Below are positions 34,523-42,406 of a DNA stretch of 64,000 nucleotides, in pieces. Positions within the stretch are counted from its first letter, which is position 1. Each line of letters begins with the position of its first letter. The translations under genes were made by a program, and so were the position numbers. The notes beneath the pieces were generated by a model. It was not told the origin of the DNA. It worked only from the letters and a program-made list of their open reading frames with translations, and searched no databases. The stretch lies in the NCBI RefSeq assembly GCF_014644555.1, contig NZ_BMKX01000004.1:124001-188000 (forward strand), written 5' to 3'. This DNA is from Glutamicibacter ardleyensis (lineage in GTDB: Bacteria > Actinomycetota > Actinomycetes > Actinomycetales > Micrococcaceae).

Positions 34523-35541
34523 CTGGACAGCTCCCCGGCGCGCAGCGAGCTGCGCCCTTGGTCCCAAGCATCCATTTGCCAGCGGCCGAGCAGCTCGTCC
34601 ATGAAGCACACCGCGCGGGCTCCGAAGAACACGGCTGGGCCAAGCTGCGGATCGGCTTCAATCAGCCCGCCGGCCAGATCGCGGCCGGCGATCTGTTCAT
34701 GGACCGCGTCGGCCTCCACATGCTCGTCGAAATATTCGGTCACCTCGGTGCCGAACCCCAGACGGCGCAGCCCCCGCGCATAGCGCGAACTGGGAATCGA
34801 TGAAGTCATTTCGTAAATGGCCAGGTGTCCTGCAATGGCGCCGCGCAGCCGGCGGTGCAAACCGAAGAGCGACATCATGTTAACCGAAGCCAAGGTGATC
34901 GCCGGAATGGCGTTGATGTATGCGCCGAAGCCGGTGTCAAGGCCGAGCCCCGCCATGGTCTGGGCGAAGAGTTCGCTATGCATTTTGCCCGGCCGCCCAC
35001 TGCCGTACTCGTCGAATTGGATCTCCACCAGAGCGGACTTGCCCCGGCCAGTGAGCCGGGGGATGGCCCAGGTATGCGGGTCCGCTTCTTTCAACTGGTA
35101 AATGGACTTCTGGATGAGGAACTGCTGCACCTGCTCGATGCTGGCGTGACGCGAGACGAAGTCGGCGACTGAGGGTCCTTCCGAGGAATTTGCCAGCTCG
35201 AAGAGCTCCATCGCGATTTCCTCGGCCGTGCCGGGAACTTTCGGGATACTGCCGACGGCTTCGCGCAGCCGGGATTCAAAGGCGGCTTCCAGCCGGGCAC
35301 GGAACGCGAGTAATCCCGGATGCCACTCCCACCGGTCGCTGACCTCATCGAAGCCTGCATAGTGCAATTCGTACAGGGCAAAAAGACACAGCTGCAGGTC
35401 TTCGTCATAGAGGATATCGGTATCTGGCAATGCCAGCGTGGCTGCCTCATTGAGTCCCTGCAAATCAGGTGAGAGATCGTCCTGTCCGAGGATTTCGAAC
35501 AGCAGGGCGCTAGCCGGTCCGCGGTGCGCTGGAAGTTTCAT
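34519..35541 (-). CDS. Haem-oxygenase-like iron-containing redox enzyme
   Basis: A 340-residue protein of the iron-containing redox enzyme (Haem_oxygenas_2) family, an all-helical fold. Conserved acidic and histidine residues occur in FALYELHYAGFD, ALVEIQFDEYG with KMHSELF, and EYFDEHVEADAVHEQ, consistent with a non-haem di-iron site. Characterised relatives oxidise, decarboxylate or N-oxygenate small molecules; this substrate is unknown. ATG 35541 (after GAGGA) is preferred to the GTG five codons earlier. Coupled to the CDGSH gene, which could supply electrons. Confidence 0.85.
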   Translation of the reverse strand: MKLPAHRGPASALLFEILGQDDLSPDLQGLNEAATLALPDTDILYDEDLQLCLFALYELHYAGFDEVSDRWEWHPGLLAFRARLEAAFESRLREAVGSIPKVPGTAEEIAMELFELANSSEGPSVADFVSRHASIEQVQQFLIQKSIYQLKEADPHTWAIPRLTGRGKSALVEIQFDEYGSGRPGKMHSELFAQTMAGLGLDTGFGAYINAIPAITLASVNMMSLFGLHRRLRGAIAGHLAIYEMTSSIPSSRYARGLRRLGFGTEVTEYFDEHVEADAVHEQIAGRDLAGGLIEADPQLGPAVFFGARAVCFMDELLGRWQMDAWDQGRSSLRAGELSR

Positions 35542-35637
35542 GGGTCCATTCCTCACGTGCTACAGGGATTGTTGGAACACAGCCTAGAACAATGTGCCAT
35601 CACCGTTTGATTCCTCCCACCGGCTCCCGGAATTCTC

Positions 35638-37062
35638 TCAGCTTCGCCTCAGGTCTTTGAGTGCCTGGTGCGCCGCATGCCAGCCGGCCATGCCATGCAC
35701 CCCGCCTCCGGGCGGGGTGGAGGAAGAACACAGATACAGCCCCGGCACACCCAAGCGATAAGGCGATAGCGACGCGGTAGGACGCACGAACTGCTGCAGG
35801 CCGCTCAGCGATCCACCGCCGATATCCCCGCCCACCAGATTCGGGTTCCATGCTTCAAGCTGTGCCGGACTGGTTTCTGCCCGGCGCAGGATCCGGTCCT
35901 TGAATCCCGGTGCGAAGCGTTGAATCTGCGCGTCGATCAGTTCTCCCGCCTTGCCGGTATACCCTTGCGGCACGTGCGCGTAAGACCAGATCACCTGCTG
36001 CCCGGCGGGGGCTCGGGTTTCATCGGCAGAGGAGGGCTGAACCACCATCACGAAGGGGCGCTGCGGCATGCGTCCGGCCGCTACTTCGCGTTCAGCATCC
36101 GCTAGTTCGCCAGCTTCACCGACCACGTGAACCGTCCCCGCATTGGCCGTGCGCGGGTCATTCCACGGCACCGGGCCATCGAGCAGGTAGTCAACCTTGT
36201 ACACCGCCGTGCCATAGCGCCAGCGTTCGAGCTGCTTGCGGTAGTGCGCGGGCAATCGGGATCCGGCAATATCCAGTAATTGGCGCGGGGTGACGTCCAA
36301 GAGAGTCAGCTCTGCCGGTGGCAGCTGGGCAATATCGGTGATGTGCGTGCCGGTACGGATGCGCACGTCCAGTGCCTGGAGGACCTTGAGCAGGGCTTCG
36401 ATAATGCTGCCGGTCCCGCCGCGGGCCACCGGCCAGCCCCACGACTGGCCCAATGCGCCGAAAAGCGCTCCGAAGCCGGAGGTAAAGGGATGCTCGAGTG
36501 GCAGCATGGAGTGCGCACTGGAGCCGGCAAACAGCGCCTTGGCCTCGCGTGTACGAAATGCTGCGGCACCAAGCAGCCTGGCTGGTGGCAGCGAGCGCAA
36601 TCCGAAGCGCGCCATGAGCACCGGGTGCGGTGGAATGCCCAGCAGCGGACTGGTCGCATTATCCAGGGTGTCGTGCGGGCGGGCGATCAGCGGTGCATGA
36701 AGTGCCTGCCACGCGCGCGAGTCCTTTGGGAATTGCTTGACGGTCTCGGACAGGTCCTGATGCAGAAGCACCGAATCGGCGCCATCAAGCGGGTGGGCCA
36801 GCGGGTAGTCGTGGAATTTCCATTCCAGACCCTGCCCGGTCAGGTTGAAGTGCCTGAAGGCAGGGGATCCGAAGGCGAAAGGGTGGGCGGCGGCACCCAG
36901 ATCCACCACGATGCCATCACCTAAGGTATTGCCTGAGGCGGCAGCACCGCCGGGTTTGGCGTTGCGCTCAAAGACTTGCACCTCAAAGCCTTGTTCGGCA
37001 AGCACCGCCGCGGCGATCAGTCCGTTGGGTCCCGCGCCGACGACATTAGCCCTGCGCGTCAT
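35638..37062 (-). CDS. FAD-dependent oxidoreductase (phytoene-desaturase/PYROXD2-like)
   Basis: A 474-residue flavoprotein: the dinucleotide-binding motif is VVGAGPNGLIAAAVLAEQG (about 7-25), the second FAD contact is FERNAKPGGAAAS, and the C-terminal FAD site is GLYLCSSSTPPGGGVHGMAG. It belongs to the phytoene desaturase-like superfamily; carotenoid chemistry is not indicated, as no carotenoid genes are nearby. Its start overlaps by four bases the stop of the unknown gene at 37059 and it lies about 100 bases upstream of the iron-oxidase gene, so the run is likely one operon. Confidence 0.88.
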   Translation of the reverse strand: MTRRANVVGAGPNGLIAAAVLAEQGFEVQVFERNAKPGGAAASGNTLGDGIVVDLGAAAHPFAFGSPAFRHFNLTGQGLEWKFHDYPLAHPLDGADSVLLHQDLSETVKQFPKDSRAWQALHAPLIARPHDTLDNATSPLLGIPPHPVLMARFGLRSLPPARLLGAAAFRTREAKALFAGSSAHSMLPLEHPFTSGFGALFGALGQSWGWPVARGGTGSIIEALLKVLQALDVRIRTGTHITDIAQLPPAELTLLDVTPRQLLDIAGSRLPAHYRKQLERWRYGTAVYKVDYLLDGPVPWNDPRTANAGTVHVVGEAGELADAEREVAAGRMPQRPFVMVVQPSSADETRAPAGQQVIWSYAHVPQGYTGKAGELIDAQIQRFAPGFKDRILRRAETSPAQLEAWNPNLVGGDIGGGSLSGLQQFVRPTASLSPYRLGVPGLYLCSSSTPPGGGVHGMAGWHAAHQALKDLRRS

Positions 37063-37589
37063 TTGCCTCCTCCAGCGCTGCCCTCCGTGGGTTCGGGGGC
37101 GAAGCGGTCCTCCCAGGTTTCATCGCTGAGCAAAACCAATTGGCTGATCTGGGACACTGCACGTTGCTCCAAGTCTTCCAGCAGCGCCCGGTCCAGCCGG
37201 GGTTCTTCGCCAACCATCAATTGCAGCGTCTGCCACATGCGCAACTTGGCATTAAGCAGCCCGGTGAGCACGTCCAGCTGAACCTGCGCTGCCGAGATCT
37301 TGCGCTGCCTGAAGGGGTTGAACGGGTTGACCATTCCGGCAAGTTTCGCCACCGGAGCGGCGACTTGCGCCAGGGGTCCGCGGCTGAAACCTAAGCGGTC
37401 CATGAGCGATTCAAGATCCTGCTGGTCTTTTTCGACTTGCTTCCACAAGGAGTTGAAGCGCTCCTCATGCGCGGTTCCGGCCCAGGTATCTTTCGCGGCT
37501 TCAAAATGATTGAGCCCGGATTCGGAGCCCAGCAGATGCTGGCTTAGGTACCTGTGCAGTTTTTCCTGGTCGATTAGGTGGTGCGCCAT
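37059..37589 (-). CDS. Unknown helical protein, first gene of the redox operon
   Basis: A 176-residue mostly helical protein (LHRYLSQHLLGSESGLNHFE, DLESLMDRLGF, AKLRMWQTLQLM). The H-x(n)-E-rich first third and length are compatible with a small ferritin-like or helical-bundle fold, but I recognise no family. ATG 37589 follows AAGGA. Translation is coupled to the FAD oxidoreductase. A promoter with TTGGAA-17-TAGCGT lies about 50 bases upstream. Confidence 0.7.
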   Translation of the reverse strand: MAHHLIDQEKLHRYLSQHLLGSESGLNHFEAAKDTWAGTAHEERFNSLWKQVEKDQQDLESLMDRLGFSRGPLAQVAAPVAKLAGMVNPFNPFRQRKISAAQVQLDVLTGLLNAKLRMWQTLQLMVGEEPRLDRALLEDLEQRAVSQISQLVLLSDETWEDRFAPEPTEGSAGGGK

Positions 37590-37640
37590 CACGGTGTTCC
37601 TTCGCTCAGTGGGGCAGCTTGCGGCTGGCTGGTAGGTCGT

Positions 37641-37669
37641 ACGCTATGTTGCTTGCCGGATTATTCCAA
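37641..37669 (-). promoter_or_regulatory. Probable promoter of the redox/ligase operon
   Basis: TTGGAA and TAGCGT separated by 17 bases on the minus strand, 52 bases upstream of the first gene. Same -10 hexamer as dps and the SDR gene. Confidence 0.5.
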
Positions 37670-37728
37670 GGCCTCGCCTCGATTGCCCGGTAATTCCCAT
37701 AATTCTGGGAGCCTGGTCGTGCCGGTGG

Positions 37729-38343
37729 CTAGGAACTGGGGAACGGCTGGGATTTGAGCAACGCGGCGAGGTGCGCACTATTGCGCGTTGAAATATCGGT
37801 GGCGTTGGCGGTGACCTCGGGAGTCTGCTCGAGATCCTGGAAATCGGTGGTGTGCATCGCCTCGCCAACCCAATAGGTGGAGCCCTGCGCAGCGATGCTG
37901 AAGCCGACGTCGCTTAGTCCTTGGGACAAGTCCGCAATCACGTGGTGAGCCCCATCCTCGTTGCCCACCACCGCCACCATTGCGACCTTGTCGAACAGTA
38001 TCGGGCGTCCCTGGCTGTCCGTTTCGGAGAGTTCTGCATCGAGGCGTTCCAGCACCCGCTGGGAGACACTCGAAGGGTGGCCAACCCAGATCGGGGTGGC
38101 CAGCACCAGAATGTCCGCCGCCAAGATCTTTTCCCGGATTCCGGGCCATTCATCTCCCTCGCCCATGTCTTTGAGTACGCCGGGCATGACGTTATAGTCC
38201 ACAACCCGCAGAATCTCGGATTGGACGCCGTGTTCCGAGAACTTCTGCCCTACCTGCTGTGCCAGCAGATCGCTGCTGGATTTTTTAGGAGAAGGTGACA
38301 GGGTGCAGACGAGGATCAATGCGTTAAGGCTGTTCGAATTCAT
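37729..38343 (-). CDS. Flavodoxin-like NAD(P)H-dependent FMN reductase family protein
   Basis: A 204-residue flavodoxin-fold protein: ALILVCTLSPSPKKSSSDLLAQ forms the first strand and the FMN phosphate loop, LVLATPIWVGHPSSVSQRVLERLDA is the second FMN-contact region, and VAMVAVVGNEDGAHHVIADL the third. Members reduce quinones, azo compounds or iron chelates with FMN. ATG 38343 is used (AGGA 11 bases upstream); a TTG three codons earlier is in frame. Single gene. Confidence 0.85.
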   Translation of the reverse strand: MNSNSLNALILVCTLSPSPKKSSSDLLAQQVGQKFSEHGVQSEILRVVDYNVMPGVLKDMGEGDEWPGIREKILAADILVLATPIWVGHPSSVSQRVLERLDAELSETDSQGRPILFDKVAMVAVVGNEDGAHHVIADLSQGLSDVGFSIAAQGSTYWVGEAMHTTDFQDLEQTPEVTANATDISTRNSAHLAALLKSQPFPSS

Positions 38344-38396
38344 GAGAATCAATTCCTAAGGTCGGTAGATTCTTGAGTGAAGGTTAGCCGCTGCGT

Positions 38397-39059
38397 TCAT
38401 CGGCCATCGGTCGGGGCAGCTCGATGATCGATTGCCGCGGTGATCCGGTCGATTTCTTCCCGGGCGTCAGTGAACTGCTCAACCTTTTGCCACAGTTGCG
38501 GATGCGCCCGGTGCACCTCGGCGAGGCTGGTGCCGTCGGTTGCCAGTTTGGACAGGTCGAAGCTGACGTTGGTGCGCGCGCCGGTGACTGCGGCGCGCAG
38601 AGCCCCCAGCCCCACCGCCACGTCGGCGATCAGTGATGGATTGCCGTGTTCGGCAAGCCATGCCAGATCCGCGATGGCCGTGATAGCCAATTCACCTAGC
38701 GCGGCCGAAGCCTCAGCGGCCTGAACCGAGGCGGCTTCAACGGCCTGCTGCCTGCTGGGACCGGGCTCCATGCCAAACGCTGCCCCGAATGTGTTGGTAG
38801 CTGCCGCATCCTGGTCACCGAGTTCCAAGGCCTTGCTTTTGAGCTGTTGCGCCCGGGAATCGATCGAAGACAGCGCGTCTTGCTGGTTCTGATCGTCCGC
38901 GGTGGTGTATCCGCACACCATGGAGGTCAGCGAGGCCGCGATGGCCAGCATGATTCCGGAGGCCGCCCCGCCACCCGGAGCCCCGTCGGATATCGCCAGC
39001 GCATTGATCCAGCTGGCAATGGTGGAGTTCGCTGTCGAGGCGGTTTCGGTATTATCCAT
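38397..39059 (-). CDS. Cyclodeaminase/cyclohydrolase-family protein (FTCD_C domain)
   Basis: A 220-residue protein of the formiminotetrahydrofolate cyclodeaminase-like family: the N-terminal APGGGAASGIMLAIAASLTSMV is typical, followed by long helices (AQQLKSKALELGDQDAAATNTF, AALGELAITAIADLAWLAEHGN, and DVAVGLGALRAAVTGA). Family members handle folate one-carbon units, but stand-alone actinobacterial copies such as this have no proven role. Cytoplasmic. The small acidic gene at 39080 lies 20 bases upstream on the same strand. Confidence 0.83.
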   Translation of the reverse strand: MDNTETASTANSTIASWINALAISDGAPGGGAASGIMLAIAASLTSMVCGYTTADDQNQQDALSSIDSRAQQLKSKALELGDQDAAATNTFGAAFGMEPGPSRQQAVEAASVQAAEASAALGELAITAIADLAWLAEHGNPSLIADVAVGLGALRAAVTGARTNVSFDLSKLATDGTSLAEVHRAHPQLWQKVEQFTDAREEIDRITAAIDHRAAPTDGR

Positions 39060-39079
39060 GGCTCGGGATCACCGGCGGA

Positions 39080-39271
39080 TTATTCGCCATGTCCTTGGTC
39101 CTGGCTCATCGAACCTTCACCGGGCGGAGTTTCTCCGGGGGGAACGCCTCCACCGGGTTCCAACCCGGTGATCTTCTGCTCCACCGGATCAGGGTTGGAG
39201 CTTGCCGCAGCGTCTTCGTCTTCGGTGTTGGATTCAGGATTCGGGGACTTGTGAAGGTCAGGGGTGGTCAT
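39080..39271 (-). CDS. 63-residue acidic protein
   Basis: Predicted disordered: rich in P, E, D, S and G (NPESNTEDEDAAASSNPDPV, then GGGVPPGETPPGEG). The second ATG at 39271 has AAGG eight bases upstream; the first at 39280 is too close to it. It lies between the SDR and cyclodeaminase-like genes on the same strand and could be co-transcribed with both. Function unknown. Confidence 0.62.
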   Translation of the reverse strand: MTTPDLHKSPNPESNTEDEDAAASSNPDPVEQKITGLEPGGGVPPGETPPGEGSMSQDQGHGE

Positions 39272-39334
39272 TGAATTCATCCTTGCAGCTAATGGATCTG
39301 GACATTGTGGCTGGTGCTTGGGACGCAGCAGCTC

Positions 39335-40258
39335 CTACGGGGTGGATTTGCCGCCGTTGACGTTCAGGGTTTCGCCGACCACGTAGCTCGATTCGGCCGA
39401 GGCCAGGAATACGTAGGCGGGAGCCAACTCGACCGGCTGTCCGGCACGTCCCAGAGGGACGTTGTGGCCGAACGTGGGCAGTTTGTCTTTCGGCTGGCCA
39501 TCTGAAACCTGCAGGGGTGTCCAGATCGGTCCGGGTGCTACGCCATTGACCCGGATGCCGCGCGGAGCCAGCTGGACCGCGAGTCCTTTGGTGAATGCGT
39601 TAATTGCAGCCTTGGTCGAGGCATAGTCCAGCAATGTCGGCGAAGGATCGTAGGCCTGCACGGAGGTCGTGTTGATGATGCTTGCGCCGTCGGGTAAATG
39701 CTTGAGCGCCGCGCGCGTGATGGTGTACATCGCCAGGATATTGATCTGGAACGTTTCCATAACCTGCTTATCGCTGAGATCTTCCAGCTTTTCAATCGCA
39801 ATTTGCTTGCCTGCGTTGTTGACCAAAATATCCAGTCCACCAAGTTTTTCGGCAACCATATCGGCCAGTGAATTGCGGTAATCTTCATCGAGCAGATCGC
39901 CGGGCAATCCAATGCCCACACGTCCTTCGGCTTCGATCAAGGAAATGATCTTCGCGGCATCTTCCGCCTCGGCTGGAAGGTAGGCGATGGCAACGTCGGC
40001 TCCCTCACGGGCAAAGGCGATGGCCACTGCGGCGCCGATACCCGAATCACCACCGGTGATCAAAGCCTTGCGGCCCTTGAGCCGGCCGGTGCCGACGTAG
40101 GAGGTTTCTCCATGGTCTGCGGTCGGTTCAAGTTTTGCGTCTAGCCCGGGTTCAGGCTGATCCTGCTTGGGCGGTGAAATCTTCGGGTGGCGGGTTACCG
40201 GGTTATCCAGCGAAAGCTGTGCCTCGTTACCTTGGGAAGCGGATTCGGGCGTAGTCAT
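39335..40258 (-). CDS. SDR-family oxidoreductase (general stress protein 39-like)
   Basis: A 307-residue short-chain dehydrogenase. The NAD(P) motif is TGGDSGIG (68-75), NNAG is at 146-149, and the catalytic Ser-Tyr-Lys are S198, Y211 and K215 in YASTK. The extended N-terminus (about 60 residues, P- and D-rich) and the segment EGADVAIAYLPAEAEDA are typical of the GSP39/YhxC group induced by general stress in Bacillus. Substrate unknown. GGAGGA precedes ATG 40258. Confidence 0.92.
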   Translation of the reverse strand: MTTPESASQGNEAQLSLDNPVTRHPKISPPKQDQPEPGLDAKLEPTADHGETSYVGTGRLKGRKALITGGDSGIGAAVAIAFAREGADVAIAYLPAEAEDAAKIISLIEAEGRVGIGLPGDLLDEDYRNSLADMVAEKLGGLDILVNNAGKQIAIEKLEDLSDKQVMETFQINILAMYTITRAALKHLPDGASIINTTSVQAYDPSPTLLDYASTKAAINAFTKGLAVQLAPRGIRVNGVAPGPIWTPLQVSDGQPKDKLPTFGHNVPLGRAGQPVELAPAYVFLASAESSYVVGETLNVNGGKSTP

Positions 40259-40300
40259 CAGAGATCCTCCTACTCGTGCGCGGAACTGCTCGAATCTCTC

Positions 40301-40329
40301 ACGCTAGGACACATGAGAGCAGGTCTCAA
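40301..40329 (-). promoter_or_regulatory. Probable SDR promoter
   Basis: TTGAGA and TAGCGT separated by exactly 17 bases on the minus strand, 43 bases upstream of the SDR start. This is the clearest of the TAGCGT promoters in the window. Confidence 0.6.
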
Positions 40330-40441
40330 GGCATTGGCAAGACTCACGGAGAACGTTCGGGAAACGGGTTTGATCCGTGTCCGCGGTACGGCGCACTTGC
40401 ATGATTAAGAGGGCATAAACCCCCGGTTTTCAGGGGGATGG

Positions 40442-40867
40442 CTAACCTGGCGAATCCAAATGTTCTCGCACTACCTTTTTCAGCTGCTGATCGTTGAGCA
40501 AACGGAAGTGGCCCATGGTGGGCAGCCTGACATTGCTTACGCTCCAATGCCACCTCGTGCAGACCGCCATCTGCCATATCTTTCGAGACGTTATCGGACC
40601 GGGTGCTAGGTCGCCCCGGTTGTTGGGCAAGGCTGAGACCCGAAGCATCCGATGTCCTGACTGCTTCACCTAGCCTGCGATGAGAATCATGAACCACCAG
40701 CTTTCCCGGATGCCATAACGCAGAACAACATGCCCGGCATGCGCATCGGTAGTCGCGCTCAATTGCTTAGCCAACTTCCACGGGAGCAGAGCGCGCAATT
40801 GCCTAGTATTGGCATAGTCGCAGTTCACCAGTCATACAAATGCTTGCTCTGCGCACATCAAGGCACA
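40442..40867 (-). pseudogene. Decayed copy of the lipase-like gene at 42407
   Basis: The minus strand encodes remnants of the alpha/beta hydrolase found intact at 42407-43099. The C-terminal stretch TMGHFRLLNDQQLKK with REHL is almost the same as in the intact copy, and further DNA blocks align around 40546-40600, 40640-40700 and 40745-40830 with the intact gene's promoter-proximal half. About 265 bases of the middle, including the nucleophile-serine region, are missing, and frameshifts and stops break the rest. The copies are well diverged, so this is an old duplicate, now dead. It lies just left of the helix-turn-helix / nucleotidyltransferase pair, while the intact copy lies just right. 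Confidence 0.8.
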
Positions 40868-40912
40868 TATCAACACGATCTGATTTTGGGTTGACTGGCG
40901 CTGCTTCTCATC

Positions 40913-40942
40913 TTACATTTTGTATCCGATCGGTGTCATAAT
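40913..40942 (+). promoter_or_regulatory. Promoter and palindrome before the HTH gene
   Basis: TTACAT and CATAAT are separated by 18 bases, and the start codon (40949) lies only seven bases after the -10 hexamer, so the mRNA is probably leaderless. The perfect 8-base palindrome CCGATCGG (40926-40933) lies within the spacer, a good place for autoregulation by the HTH protein. Confidence 0.5.
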
Positions 40943-40948
40943 GTTTAT

Positions 40949-41536
40949 ATGAAGATCATTGATTCAGCGCAAGCTCTTGGCCAGGCTATTCGCGGCGCGC
41001 GTATCGCGCTCGGACTAACTCAGCAAGCTCTGGCCGAATCTAACGGACTGTCGCGGAAGTTCATCGGAGAGCTCGAATCGGGTAAGGGTTCGATTGAGCT
41101 TGGTTCGGCGCTCAAGGTCGCGAAATCGTTGGGAATAATCTGGGGAGCTCCCGATCCAACCCCGCAGATGGTTTTAGACAAAGCTGCCCGCGACATTGCC
41201 GAGGAGCTGTCCGCCGGTGATCGAGAATTCGCCTTGAGACTGGCTATGGACGCACTCAAATACCTGAAAACGATGAAGCCAGAGCGTCTGAAGAAACCTC
41301 GGCCCACTGGCAGCGAGCAATTCGACGCTCTGCTCGCTGCAGGTGCACGGCTCGTGATAGAAGGAAGCTCACCACATATGCCGCGCTGGGGCAAAAAGCT
41401 ATCCGCTGCCTGGTTCCCTGGCAGTGACACCCGGAACATGGGGGAGGCGTTCCGTCGCCTGACCATAAAACGTACGCCCAAGATGTTTGCTGATTTCAAC
41501 ATTTACATTAAAGACAATTCCTTGGAAATCACATGA
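40949..41536 (+). CDS. XRE-type helix-turn-helix protein, probable antitoxin/regulator
   Basis: A 195-residue protein. Residues 8-62 form an HTH_3 domain (LGQAIRGARIALGLTQQALA, then SRKFIGELESGKGSIELGSAL). The C-terminal part, from about 70 on, is a separate domain with RLTIKRTPKMFADFNIYIKDN and no family I recognise. Coupled by a four-base overlap to a nucleotidyltransferase gene, as expected for a two-gene toxin-antitoxin or defence module. Probably represses its own promoter at the CCGATCGG palindrome. The region is less GC-rich than its surroundings, suggesting acquisition. Confidence 0.82.
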   Translation: MKIIDSAQALGQAIRGARIALGLTQQALAESNGLSRKFIGELESGKGSIELGSALKVAKSLGIIWGAPDPTPQMVLDKAARDIAEELSAGDREFALRLAMDALKYLKTMKPERLKKPRPTGSEQFDALLAAGARLVIEGSSPHMPRWGKKLSAAWFPGSDTRNMGEAFRRLTIKRTPKMFADFNIYIKDNSLEIT

Positions 41537-42081
41537 GCCGGGAGCTGACATTAGACGAGATTAAAAGCCTCTTGAGGGAGCTCAGTTCCAGGCTCGAGAG
41601 CGCTGGACACAATGCAACCTTTCGACTTGTCGGGGGAGCCGCCATGGCTCTGTCTGGTAGGGATCGGCGCGTAACGCAGGATATCGATGCATCCTATTCA
41701 TCGGCTGCTGATGTGGAACGGGTTGTCCACCAGATTGCTGGTGAGCGAGACTTGGACCGAGACTGGTTGAACTCTTCCGCCCAAGCATTCATCCCGGTCG
41801 GAGCCAGCTGGGTTAAGGTCAGCCTCGGTGAAGGACACAATGCATATATTGCCTCTCCGGAAACCCTGCTGGCGATGAAGCTCAATTCGGCGCGAGAGCG
41901 CGACATAGAGGACCTCAGCTTCTTAGTTGCCAAGATGGGCATTGAGGATCCTGTTGAGGCTGCAAAGATCGCCGATGATCTGTATGGTGACGACGATATT
42001 GCCTATTCACCGCTCAGCCGTGAAGACGCCCAGATCGTGGCTTCAGAAGCTATAGGGCGGGCGCGACAAAAACGACTCTAG
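41533..42081 (+). CDS. Nucleotidyltransferase-fold protein (DUF6036/AbiEii-like), probable toxin
   Basis: A 182-residue protein with the nucleotidyltransferase signature: VGGAAMALSGRDRRVTQDIDA (about 36-56) holds the GG and D-x-D residues, followed by SPETLLAMKLNSARERDIEDL, typical of AbiEii/DUF6036-type proteins. AbiEii toxins inactivate tRNAs or other targets by nucleotide transfer; here toxicity is inferred. It overlaps the HTH gene by ATGA. The pair probably forms a toxin-antitoxin or abortive-infection system. Confidence 0.8.
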   Translation: MSRELTLDEIKSLLRELSSRLESAGHNATFRLVGGAAMALSGRDRRVTQDIDASYSSAADVERVVHQIAGERDLDRDWLNSSAQAFIPVGASWVKVSLGEGHNAYIASPETLLAMKLNSARERDIEDLSFLVAKMGIEDPVEAAKIADDLYGDDDIAYSPLSREDAQIVASEAIGRARQKRL

Positions 42082-42406
42082 ACAGGATCTGTCAGGACGC
42101 AGCCTCCAAGAACCGGCCCCGTCCTTGTGCTTGGTATTTGACTTCACGAGGCCTTCCTTATATTCATTGGTGGTGAAGGGGCTATAGCAATAAGCCAGTT
42201 CTATCTGATCTAGGCCTGTGCGCTCAAGCCACGGGGAACTCTGCGAGAAACACTTCGGGATTCAGGAATTCCACGCCGTGGCGCGCTTCGCGATCTGCCA
42301 GCACCTACGCAACAGCAAGATCGTAGTCCACTGCGACATTCTTCTTCATTAGGAGTCAGCTATTCCCAAACAACCCGGAGCTGCGACATAAAAGATTGAG
42401 GTAGCT
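42082..42406. other. Gene-poor stretch with degraded sequence
   Basis: No intact gene. It contains a possible PIN-domain remnant on the minus strand (42224-42349). The rest shows broken frames on both strands. Confidence 0.4.
42224..42349 (-). pseudogene. Possible remnant of a PIN-type toxin gene
   Basis: ATG 42349 opens a frame broken by TAG at the fifteenth codon; beyond it the translation reads VLADREARHGVEFLNPEVF and then LAEFPVA before a TGA. The GVEFLNPEVFLAEF ending resembles the C-terminus of PIN-domain toxins. Only about 40 codons are readable, so the call is weak. Confidence 0.25.

Noticed and set aside
40420-40437. CCCCC/GGGGG hairpin between the SDR gene and the decayed lipase
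   Set aside because: Only five paired bases with an eight-base loop; too weak to call a terminator.
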